A stretch of 64,000 bases of DNA from assembly GCF_000328685.1 (NCBI RefSeq), contig NC_019974.1, forward strand, positions 1,107,001 through 1,171,000, written 5' to 3'. A program made the position numbers and the translations under genes. The notes beneath the pieces are model-generated. The model had not been told where the DNA came from, ran no database searches, and saw only the letters and a list, made by a program, of their open reading frames with translations. This document shows, one piece after another, positions 19,761-27,441 of this stretch; the stretch's first letter is position 1; every line of letters starts with the position of its first letter. The stretch is from Natronococcus occultus SP4. GTDB taxonomy: Archaea; Halobacteriota; Halobacteria; Halobacteriales; Natrialbaceae.

Positions 19761-19995
19761 TTTCTATGACCCACAGTATAGTCTCACTCTATAAAGATAT
19801 TTTCCACACAGAGAGCTAACAGTAGATAGTAGCACGATCGCTTTAGGATGTGAATCTGAACTGGTCGGTTTGTTACGTGCAGATGCGCACCTCACTTCTA
19901 GTAGTTAACAATACTAGTAGAGATTACTGCAAGTTTTAATTAGAACGGATGACTCTTAGACCTGAATCTTCTCATGTATAGATGGACTTGTCACT

Positions 19996-22857
19996 ATGAA
20001 GAGTTCACGGCGTGAGGTTCTTGGTACTATTACGACAGCAGGAGTTGTGGGGTACGTATCACGAAGTAACACTGCTTCCCAAGAGGAGACAAATCAGAAA
20101 ATTGGTTTTCCACTGGAATTTGCATGGGACACAGAATTTAGTGGCGTATCACATCACGTCAGTCGTTCTGAGGAAACGGTGTTTGTTGGAGTTGGCAGGG
20201 AGTCTATCGATGATCAGATCATCGCGCTTGATTTGATGTCAGGGAGGGAACAGTGGACAATTGACGTGTCCTCTATAGTTGGTACTCCGATTTATGATTC
20301 CGACAGTAACTACGTCTTCACTTCTGTCGGTAATGCTGTTGCTGCGTACGATTACGACACACAGGAGCAGGTCTGGCAAACTCAGCTTCAATACGAAACT
20401 ACATATTACATAGTTCATCCTTTCGAAGATTTCGTGCTTGCGGAAAATTACGAGATTGATACACTGGGAAGGGACCGGTACGAGTACAGACATAGCCAAC
20501 TTGTTGCACTTGACAAATCGACCGGGGAAATCAAGTGGCGTATCGAGAGCCAAACACGGTTGATTCTAGTTGGAGAAACCGATGATACGCTTTATTTGAG
20601 CCAGGGCGCGGACGTGTTTGAGACTGATCCGTATCAGCCTCTTGAACTGACACCAGAAATCACTGCCCTCGACAAGGAGACTAAAGATGAACGGTGGACA
20701 AGCCCCCCGCTTGAGGACTTTGAAACCATCCTAGATGGTTTTGACCAAGGAATCGTCTGGTTGGCTACTAATGGTCGTGCCTCAGCCCTTGACAGCCAGA
20801 CTGGTGACACCTACTGGGAAACTCAACTCACGCCTGCCACTCCATCATCTGTTGGGCAAGCCGGACCATATGGATTTGTTCTAGATGAGTCTGATACCAT
20901 CACCGCTTTTGCAGCTAGTGATGGAGAGATTGTGTGGCAACAGTCATACGAGGAAAGTAGTGGCCAGTTCGCGGTCACAGAGGATACGCTAATCAATCAA
21001 ACAGATAGCGGATTTCAGTGCATTGATACAGTGACGGGCGAGGTGATTGATACCTATAGTATCGTTGGGCCGGTAGAAACGGTCTATGGAGACGTCGAGA
21101 CGGTTGCAGTTCAAACAGAAAGTGGTATTCATCTGTATCATGGGCAGCGATACCTGACAGATTCTGCACTAGACGATGCACGGGGTATTGGTCTTTTGCA
21201 CGGATCAGTCCTAGCCACTGTATCTGGATATGGAGAAAAACTTACCGCGGCGGAAATCGCGTTTGAAGAACGACAATACTCACGCGCACAGGAGCTTGCA
21301 GAGTCGGCAGAACGCCGAGGTCGACTCATCACCGGTGGGGCAGGGATAGCAGTTCTAGGGCTTATTGGAAGCATTGGTGCTGGCACCTATCGCCATCTTC
21401 AACGACGGAAGTACTGGAATCAGATTCAGACCGACTACGAAACTACGGTCAAGAAAGCCGTCACCCTCCAAGATACACTCCCTGAGTATAGCGATGCGGT
21501 AGAACATCGGATTGAGGACGGGGCCCCAGACCAGTATGAATCACTCGATGATGCCCGTCAGGCTGTCACTGACCTCGACAGATTTCTCGAGGTACTCGAC
21601 AACTACGCAACTGTCAGAGACCAGATAACTGAATTGCAGAAGAGCACCGACTGTGATATCTGGTACGTCATCAACCAAGAAGAGAGACTCACTGTGGAAC
21701 CATCGACACCAGTCATTGGTCTGGACCAGGATGTCGATCGACTGCAAACCATCGTCGAGGCTACCGCCGAAACTCTCCGGCAGAAAACAAAGGTCGAACA
21801 ACAGGCCGCAGAGGTCGGTAGTGCTGCTGACGACTACGACTGGATGTCGGCAGTAGATCAGGCTGAGCAGGCGCTTCGAGAAGGGGATTTGGACCAGATA
21901 CGGGATGCACAGGAATCGCTCTCGACAATTAACACGACGCTGGAGATGATTGAGCAGCGACAGCAGTTGGTCGCCCGAATTGACTCCGAAGGCCGGGTCG
22001 CAGGAATCAATCAACTACAGCTCCAGAACCGCATCGAAGCAGAGCCGTATCCAGCTGATGTATCGGGGGCGGTTGACCGAATGGAAATCTACGATGACCT
22101 GGTTACATGTATCGAACGGATAGCGGTAGTTGTCCGGTGGGAAAGCAGGGTGGCAACAGATGATATTGTTGATAATATTAACAGTCAAATAGAGAAAAAT
22201 GAACCGGACTCAGATCTGCAAGCGAAGATCGCCGAACAAGTCAACGAACTTGAAACGCTTCGCGAAGCAGCTACTCAAGCCTACGATGCTCTCGACGATC
22301 TTTGTTCGGCACAGGATAGTCAGCAGACAACCCCTGAGGTAAATGAGCTAGAAACGGAGTTACACAAGGCGCTTGTGGCGGGGGATGCCGAACAGGTAGA
22401 CGACATCAGTAAACGCCTCCAGTCTATGGTAGATGCGACGTGGGAACTTAACGATGTGATCGAATTTGACTGGCAGGAATTCGAGAACTTAGTCGCCCGG
22501 CTGTACGAAGACAAAGGATATGACACGAGAGTGACTCAGCGGGCAGATGACCGGGGTATCGACATCATCGCAGAAAATGGACAAAATCAGCTTATCATTC
22601 AGGCTAAACGCCATAGTTTCGGGAATAACGTGGGGCGTCCTACTGTTCAAAAAACAATAGGGGCATTATCCGGAACCTCTGCTAATATGGCCGTTATTGT
22701 CACGACTGCGGGGTTCACTCAATCCGCGAAAGAAGAAGCTGGGCGTCACATAGGACGTATCAAACTGGTGAACGGGCCACAGTTGATAAGTGAATTAAAC
22801 AAATCACATCTGACACCGGTTGCCTACGAAACTCTACAGTCTGACGGCCTGCCATGA
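19996..22857 (+). CDS. Tat-signal PQQ-propeller / membrane span / Mrr nuclease fusion
   Basis: A 953-aa protein. Residues 1-30 carry a Tat-like signal (SSRREVLG then a short hydrophobic stretch). Residues about 40-430 are PQQ/BamB-like propeller blades, with repeats ending like ALDLMSGREQW, ALDKSTGEIKW, ALDSQTGDTYW and AASDGEIVW. One membrane span lies at 444-468 (LITGGAGIAVLGLIGSIGAG), followed by basic RHLQRRK, so the C-terminal side is predicted inside. Residues about 475-820 are helical/coiled-coil. Residues 823-940 are an Mrr-type restriction endonuclease domain: FENLVARLYEDKGY, D856 in GIDII, Q869/K871 in IIQAKR, MAVIVTTAGFT. The gene is visibly more A/T-rich than the transfer operon, suggesting separate origin. 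Mrr proteins cut modified DNA; a membrane-anchored form with an outside sensor is not a family I know. Function is inferred only. Confidence 0.85.
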   Translation: MKSSRREVLGTITTAGVVGYVSRSNTASQEETNQKIGFPLEFAWDTEFSGVSHHVSRSEETVFVGVGRESIDDQIIALDLMSGREQWTIDVSSIVGTPIYDSDSNYVFTSVGNAVAAYDYDTQEQVWQTQLQYETTYYIVHPFEDFVLAENYEIDTLGRDRYEYRHSQLVALDKSTGEIKWRIESQTRLILVGETDDTLYLSQGADVFETDPYQPLELTPEITALDKETKDERWTSPPLEDFETILDGFDQGIVWLATNGRASALDSQTGDTYWETQLTPATPSSVGQAGPYGFVLDESDTITAFAASDGEIVWQQSYEESSGQFAVTEDTLINQTDSGFQCIDTVTGEVIDTYSIVGPVETVYGDVETVAVQTESGIHLYHGQRYLTDSALDDARGIGLLHGSVLATVSGYGEKLTAAEIAFEERQYSRAQELAESAERRGRLITGGAGIAVLGLIGSIGAGTYRHLQRRKYWNQIQTDYETTVKKAVTLQDTLPEYSDAVEHRIEDGAPDQYESLDDARQAVTDLDRFLEVLDNYATVRDQITELQKSTDCDIWYVINQEERLTVEPSTPVIGLDQDVDRLQTIVEATAETLRQKTKVEQQAAEVGSAADDYDWMSAVDQAEQALREGDLDQIRDAQESLSTINTTLEMIEQRQQLVARIDSEGRVAGINQLQLQNRIEAEPYPADVSGAVDRMEIYDDLVTCIERIAVVVRWESRVATDDIVDNINSQIEKNEPDSDLQAKIAEQVNELETLREAATQAYDALDDLCSAQDSQQTTPEVNELETELHKALVAGDAEQVDDISKRLQSMVDATWELNDVIEFDWQEFENLVARLYEDKGYDTRVTQRADDRGIDIIAENGQNQLIIQAKRHSFGNNVGRPTVQKTIGALSGTSANMAVIVTTAGFTQSAKEEAGRHIGRIKLVNGPQLISELNKSHLTPVAYETLQSDGLP

Positions 22858-23276
22858 TTAGTTTCATGTTTCTCTATTCAGGAGGGTGTTCTTAACAAAT
22901 TCTATATATATAGATTAATTATCAATTATCTGCTTGCCCTGTACGGAACGATTGCTCGACTAATCTGGTCGGTACACCTCAATGGCTGTGTTATGTAGGA
23001 TTGCGAACCTAACGATGTGTGTTTACAGAAAAGACAGGCTAAGTGCCTCGGGGCCTGACTCCGAGAGGTTCGCAGCCTTGGCTTAGTCACACCCGTTGTG
23101 AGGACGAAGGTGAACGCGACCGCCGAATCTGTGTTATTCACACTGCTACTACTTCTGAAACAGGAGGCTCCTCCTCATAGTTGTCACTAGAAGAGACAGC
23201 GACGTCGACTGGGAAGTCGACGACCAGGTTCGCTCGTGTCTGTCTTCCTCTCTTATTGGGGCCTATCTTGTCGTTC
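22858..23276. other. Intergenic region with a probable TnpB-element 3' relic
   Basis: No intact gene. On the minus strand, 23072-23043 reads GAACCTCTCGGAGTC...CCCCGAGGCAC, a hairpin (CTCGG/CCGAG) in the position and style of IS1341 right ends. The open frame just before it (near 23141-23040) resembles a decayed TnpB C-terminus. Relic status is tentative. Confidence 0.35.
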
Positions 23277-24098
23277 TCACGCGGTTCCGGCTGTTGGCTT
23301 GGTCACAACAGGTGTGACGCCACCAGCACTCGGTGCACCATCCTCGAGGAGATCGAGGTGACAGTACCGGTCCTCGAGCAGACCGGTTGCGGTCTCGCGA
23401 TCCATGGTCAGAATTTCCTTGGACGGTTGCTTCGGGCTCACCTGTCGTGTTCGTTCTTCGAGGTCCGAGCCACCGAGATTTTGCATCGCTTCCCAGACAC
23501 GCGTGATGGTCGTGCCATGGGGCTGTTCACCCATGATTGCGATTAGGGCCTGGCGCACGTCCTCGCGAGTGAAGAAGACGCCATCACCGGTCGTGCGTTT
23601 GGTCGCGAACTCTTCCCACCGTTTCGCGACCAGTAGCGCCCGGTAGGTGTTCTGTTCGCTACGATCGTCGACGAACCGTTGTTTGACCTTGTACTGACGG
23701 CAGTTCGCGAAGAAATCCAGCGGGCTTGTCGACGGCTCGACGTCGCCGGGCAGCTGTGCCGTCTCACTAGCGGTGTCGGCACCATCGTCCTCTTCGATAG
23801 TGGCTTCGATCTGGCAGGCTTTCGCGCTGGCAGAGCGGGCGATCTCCTTTGCTTCCTCGGCCCGTGATTTGGCCTGGGTGGCGTTTTTCGCGAGGTCCTT
23901 GCGGGTCTGATCGTTCTCGTCGAGTCGCTCTTCCAGATCGTCGATTCGTTCCTGCTGGGTTTCGACCTGCCGTTCGAGCGTCTCCTTTTCGGTCTCGAGT
24001 TCGTCGACTCGCGAGCGGAGTGTTCGTAGTTCCTTGGTCAGGGTCTGGATGATCGTCGACTGTGCGTCGCTGTCGGAAGTCGTGTGGTTGGAAGACAT
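23277..24098 (-). CDS. Coiled-coil protein of unknown function
   Basis: A 273-aa protein from start MSSNHTTSDS. Residues about 15-100 form a strong heptad coiled coil (LRSRVDELETEKETLERQVE). After an acidic linker, residues about 135-270 form a compact domain (FFANCRQYKVKQRFVDDRSEQNTY...FFTREDVRQALIAIMGEQPHGTTITRVWEAM) that may bind nucleic acid through a helix-turn-helix-like fold. Plasmid or element maintenance is possible. It follows the three-gene unknown operon by about 150 nt on the same strand. An in-frame start at 24155 is less likely because it adds an uncharacteristic basic leader. Confidence 0.7.
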   Translation of the reverse strand: MSSNHTTSDSDAQSTIIQTLTKELRTLRSRVDELETEKETLERQVETQQERIDDLEERLDENDQTRKDLAKNATQAKSRAEEAKEIARSASAKACQIEATIEEDDGADTASETAQLPGDVEPSTSPLDFFANCRQYKVKQRFVDDRSEQNTYRALLVAKRWEEFATKRTTGDGVFFTREDVRQALIAIMGEQPHGTTITRVWEAMQNLGGSDLEERTRQVSPKQPSKEILTMDRETATGLLEDRYCHLDLLEDGAPSAGGVTPVVTKPTAGTA

Positions 24099-24249
24099 CG
24101 AGTTAGTGATCGCGAAAAATCGCTGTACGAACGATACGCGTCGCTGTGCGGCCACTGTGGTCGGTCGGCTTGGCAGCCGGGACTCCGGACACGGTGGAGT
24201 CCCTCCACTCGCGGGCTGCTGGCGGAGTGACCGACATTGAGTGCCGTGC

Positions 24250-24768
24250 TTAGTCGGCGTCGGTCTGGGTGGCCTGTTCCTCGGAGCTATTGATGTCAGC
24301 CCCGTCCGGAGTGCTCATCGGTGATCGATGGCTGTCGAATCCGTTGAGACGTGGTGGCAGGGTCTCGATCTCGACCCCGTCCGTCTCCGCCGGCTGGGTA
24401 GTTGGAGGGACGTCCTCGTCGGTCTCGAGTGCGGACTGGCTCTCGGCAGGTTCACTCGCGTCGCGCAGCTCCGGTTCAAGAACGACCAGCTCGGTCTCTT
24501 GCGTGGCCAGATCAGTCTGGGTGCCGAGCCGGCACGTCACTAGGAGCTCCGTACAGCCAAGCGTCGGGCCGGTAATCGCGCTGGGATCACAGCCGGCGCA
24601 GTAGGCACGGTGAACCGTCCAGTGGTCGCTGTCGGCTGGCTTCGAGACCAGGACGGTGGCGACGTCGCCCTCGTAGAACTCGTAGTCACACCACTGGCAG
24701 TGGGTGGCGCCCTGAGTACCGACAGGCAGTCCCGCGGGCAGTTGCGCGGGCGTAGCCTCGAGCAGCAT
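24250..24768 (-). CDS. Zinc-binding-like Cys-rich hypothetical protein
   Basis: A 172-aa protein from start MLLEATPAQLP. It contains two paired-cysteine knuckles, HCQWCDYEF near 24 and YCAGCDPS near 57, then a further Cys pair (LGCTELLVTCRLG), so a zinc-bound domain is likely. The C-terminal half is acidic and probably disordered. It overlaps the upstream gene by one base (TAATG). A much longer frame continues to 25452 but the extension is Arg/Pro-rich and lies antisense-like over the neighbouring genes, so it is rejected. Function unknown. Confidence 0.75.
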   Translation of the reverse strand: MLLEATPAQLPAGLPVGTQGATHCQWCDYEFYEGDVATVLVSKPADSDHWTVHRAYCAGCDPSAITGPTLGCTELLVTCRLGTQTDLATQETELVVLEPELRDASEPAESQSALETDEDVPPTTQPAETDGVEIETLPPRLNGFDSHRSPMSTPDGADINSSEEQATQTDAD

Positions 24769-25079
24769 TAGTCGTGGCCTCCGTGGAAGCGGGTGACCAG
24801 TTCGAGACGGGCCCGTGGAATCGGTGCGATAATGAGTTCCGAAACGCTGGGCGCCGTTGGATTGGGGTAGGCGACCCGGAGGATTTCGCTGGTGGGGTCG
24901 TACTCGGGGTGGACGTCGGCACTGGTCGCGGGCCCCATCCCGATCGGGTACTCGTTGGCGGGGATCTCCGTGTGTTCGAGGACGAGCAGCGTCTGGGTGG
25001 GCATCTCGCGATCGCGGACGTGGTCGCCGACGCGCAGGCGCGGGCGGTCGTCCGGCGTGGTGGTGTCGCTCGAGGCCAT
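24768..25079 (-). CDS. Hypothetical protein of the element module
   Basis: A 103-aa protein (MASSDTTTPDDRPRLRVGDHV...). It has a beta-rich pattern with LRVGDHVRDREMPTQTLLVLE resembling a small SH3-like or DUF-type barrel. It abuts the upstream gene (stop at 25080-25082, start at 25079) and overlaps the downstream one by one base. This suggests the three small genes form one operon. No function can be assigned. Confidence 0.7.
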   Translation of the reverse strand: MASSDTTTPDDRPRLRVGDHVRDREMPTQTLLVLEHTEIPANEYPIGMGPATSADVHPEYDPTSEILRVAYPNPTAPSVSELIIAPIPRARLELVTRFHGGHD

Positions 25080-25373
25080 CTAGATCGCCTCCGCCGTGGT
25101 GAGCGAGTCCGCGAGCGTCTTGTAGAGGTGCTGGGTCGTGAAGCCCCGCTGGGTCTGAATGTAGTCGATCCAGTCGTTGATCGATCGGTTGAGGGCCGCG
25201 AGGTCGTAGCGGTAGGTGCGGTCGGCGTTGTGGATGACGTGGATCGTTTCGTCGGTCGTTCGGTAGATGTGGTGTGCGTCCTCGGTGTCGACGCCGACGA
25301 GAATGTAGTCCGGTCGAGGGTCGGTACGACTGCGAGCCGAAACCGTTTCGGGTGTGCGTGGTTGAATTGACAT
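25080..25373 (-). CDS. Hypothetical protein, first gene of the element module
   Basis: A 97-aa protein (MSIQPRTPETVSAR...) with DYILVGVDTEDAHHIYRTTDETIHVIH, a likely beta-sheet, and a helical C-terminus (LNRSINDWIDYIQTQRGF). The ATG at 25373 is chosen over 25385. It is divergent from the ribbon-helix-helix gene at 25530. No family is recognised. Confidence 0.7.
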   Translation of the reverse strand: MSIQPRTPETVSARSRTDPRPDYILVGVDTEDAHHIYRTTDETIHVIHNADRTYRYDLAALNRSINDWIDYIQTQRGFTTQHLYKTLADSLTTAEAI

Positions 25374-25529
25374 TGGTCTTGCCACAAGACCGAGGTCGGC
25401 TGTGCCACCAGCCGGCCAAGAGTTTCTCGGCGACCCTCGGTCTGTACTTCACAGTTCACGCTCCAAGTGTATAAAAGTATGCAACCATACATGCATACAT
25501 TAATTGTGCTACGTGAGACACGTAGATGT

Positions 25530-25682
25530 ATGGTGGCGGAGACAAAATCATCGGCCATGTCCGAGTACACGAGCATTAGGGTTACTACGGAACTTGCTGA
25601 TGAACTATATGAGCGAAAGTCTCGAGGTGAAAGTTATGAAGACGTCATTTGGCGGCTACTGGAGGAAGAAAATGAGGAATAG
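25530..25682 (+). CDS. VapB/RHH-type small DNA-binding protein without partner
   Basis: A 50-aa protein ending YTSIRVTTELADELYERKSRGESYEDVIWRLLEEENEE. This is the ribbon-helix-helix pattern of haloarchaeal VapB-like antitoxins (YTSIRV strand, then GESYEDVIWRLLEE helix). No toxin gene follows; the next genes are 170 nt away and include the integrase. It may be an orphan antitoxin or a regulator of the integrase. A box A-like cattaattg lies about 25-33 nt before this ATG and supports the start. Confidence 0.65.
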   Translation: MVAETKSSAMSEYTSIRVTTELADELYERKSRGESYEDVIWRLLEEENEE

Positions 25683-25793
25683 TCGGCTTTATTGAAATCA
25701 TTCACTATTAATATCAAAAATAAATAATTTCCATCACTCTCAAGAAAGCAGTTGGGATCAGCTACTATACGCAGATATCCCTTCGAAGACCTT

Positions 25794-25813
25794 GGTTAAA
25801 ATCAGATTTAACC
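25794..25813. repeat. Short perfect palindrome before the integrase
   Basis: GGTTAAA (25794-25800) and TTTAACC (25807-25813) form a 7-bp inverted repeat with a 6-nt spacer, 40 nt before the integrase ATG. It could be a regulator site or part of an attachment site. No tRNA gene or matching direct repeat was found to decide. Confidence 0.35.
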
Positions 25814-25853
25814 ATGGGTGTTTAGGAGGGGCGACGCTGTACCCCACAGACGA

Positions 25854-26990
25854 ATGCCTACTCCGACTGATCGACGGCCTAACTCTCAGGGTTCCGCCGT
25901 CCGAGAAGCGGTCTCTCGCTATCTCGAGCGCTCGATCAAATCCGACGGCTCGAAGGCGACCATGCGGCCAGCACTTGAGCGATTCGCTGCGTTCTGCCAG
26001 CGTGAGGGAATCGACGAGATTCGCGAGCTCGAGGCGGGCGACCTTCGGGAGTTCGGGTATATGCTCCGTGAGGGTCAAATCGACGGCGAGATTGCGGCGT
26101 CGACAGCAAACACGTACTTCGCGTACGTGCGGGCGTTCCTCTCCTTTTGCGTTCGTGAGGAACTCCTTGATGCGAACCCAGCGAAGACCAATAAGGCGAC
26201 TGAGTACCTCCCAGAGGATACAAACGACTCCTCGAGTCAGTTCTGGACACCGGAACAGCGTCAGGCGATCGTGAACTATGCGACTAAACGCGTCGATATG
26301 GCGAACGACGGCACCATCCGAACCGATCCGTTGACGGCCTCGCGAGATCGGACGATCGTAGTATTGCTTGCGGAGACTGGCGCCCGAGGTGCGGAGTTGT
26401 TCGACGACTCCAAGGACGAGAAACGTGACGGCATTACCTGGGGCGACGTCGACCTCGAGAACCATGTCCTGTCCGTCTTTGGAAAGTCTCGCAATCGCGA
26501 AGAGGTTCCGCTACCGAAGGCTGCTCGCGACGTCCTCAAGCGCCACCGCAGGTACACCGATCCGTCGACTGACGAGTGGCCGGTGTTTCCGACCGGCCAG
26601 TTTCAGTCGAAACACGGTGTCCTTGAGGATGAACTCGGTGAAGATCGACTATCGAAGGCGTTTGAGGAGAGAGGCGATATGTCGAAGACAGACGTCCTTG
26701 ACAATCTGCTCCGTGAGCACGAGATTGCACCGCCGTCAATTTCCAAAGAGGGTGCACGGCGAGTGATGAAACGCCTCACAGACGAGGCGAACATCGAACT
26801 CGGCGACGGACACGAGTATCTCAAGCCCCACGGCGCACGTCGTGGACTCGGCGCCGAACTGTACGCGCTCGGTGAATCCGAAAAGGCCCAACAGGTATTG
26901 CGTCACAAATCGATTGAGACGACTCACGAGGCCTACAGCGACCTCAAAACGAAAGACCTTGCTGAGTCAATCGATGAGATTCGGGAGTAG
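25854..26990 (+). CDS. Tyrosine recombinase (XerC/D-type integrase)
   Basis: A 378-aa site-specific recombinase that would integrate or excise the element. The N-terminal SAM-like core-binding domain spans about 15-115 (AVSRYLERSIKSDGSKATMR). The catalytic domain carries the first Arg in ETGARGAEL, His-x-x-Arg in KPHGARRGLG, His in VLRHKSIETT, and the nucleophile Tyr in EAYSDL. All catalytic residues are present. The ATG at 25854 (MPTPTDRR) is preferred over 25818. It lies at one end of the transfer module, as in integrative elements. Confidence 0.93.
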   Translation: MPTPTDRRPNSQGSAVREAVSRYLERSIKSDGSKATMRPALERFAAFCQREGIDEIRELEAGDLREFGYMLREGQIDGEIAASTANTYFAYVRAFLSFCVREELLDANPAKTNKATEYLPEDTNDSSSQFWTPEQRQAIVNYATKRVDMANDGTIRTDPLTASRDRTIVVLLAETGARGAELFDDSKDEKRDGITWGDVDLENHVLSVFGKSRNREEVPLPKAARDVLKRHRRYTDPSTDEWPVFPTGQFQSKHGVLEDELGEDRLSKAFEERGDMSKTDVLDNLLREHEIAPPSISKEGARRVMKRLTDEANIELGDGHEYLKPHGARRGLGAELYALGESEKAQQVLRHKSIETTHEAYSDLKTKDLAESIDEIRE

Positions 26991-27270
26991 TCCTTACGAA
27001 CTCTTTATGTATATTGTCCGTTCGGAACTATAGCTAAATGGTGCGAACCCTTTTTATACCGTGTTGAATACGTGCTGAGTCACAGTTAGAGAGGTTCACA
27101 GTGCGGCTCTATGTTAGAGGGACGAACACCGACCACTCTACGAAACTGTCGGGACCTCCTCTTTATATACTAACTATTTGTCGGGTACAATAATCCTACG
27201 TGCTCACAAATGAGCGTTAGAGAACTGCGGTAGAACTAATTTAGGAGCACTGTCGTCTATACATAAGGAT
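26991..27270. other. Intergenic, likely right flank of the integrated element
   Basis: No gene seen. The DNA is A/T-rich with TATA-like strings (ctttttatacc, ctttatatac). It lies between the integrase and an IS6 scrap. An attachment site could be here, but no direct repeat with the left side was found by eye. Confidence 0.3.
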
Positions 27271-27410
27271 ACTGTCTAGTTGAGCCAGTCTGAGAAATGA
27301 ACAGGTCGTTGAGTGAATCGGTGAGAATGCTCGTAGACCTGCTCAGCGAGAGCTACGACGCGGATTTAGAAGAATGTTGGGAGAACGAGCAGACATCTGT
27401 CAGTGGCTAA
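27271..27410 (+). mobile_element. IS6-family 5' remnant
   Basis: Starts with actgtctagttgagcc, matching the terminal inverted repeat of the IS6 copy at 46146-46889. An ATG at 27297 opens 37 codons (MNRSLSESVRMLVDLLSESY...) that align with the start of that transposase (MSRSLSSLDQMLADLLSESD), then stop at 27410. The rest of the element is missing, so it is a truncated relic. Confidence 0.75.
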
Positions 27411-27441
27411 AATTCTTCACGGATCTGTGCTGATTTCACGC

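Noticed and set aside
24769-25452. Extension of the 172-aa Cys-rich frame to 400 aa
   Set aside because: The extension is Arg/Pro-rich and overlaps two better-supported genes on the same strand; only the last 172 codons look like protein.
26991-27270. tRNA gene as attachment site of the integrated element
   Set aside because: No tRNA-like sequence or matching direct repeats were found near 8.5 or 27 kb.
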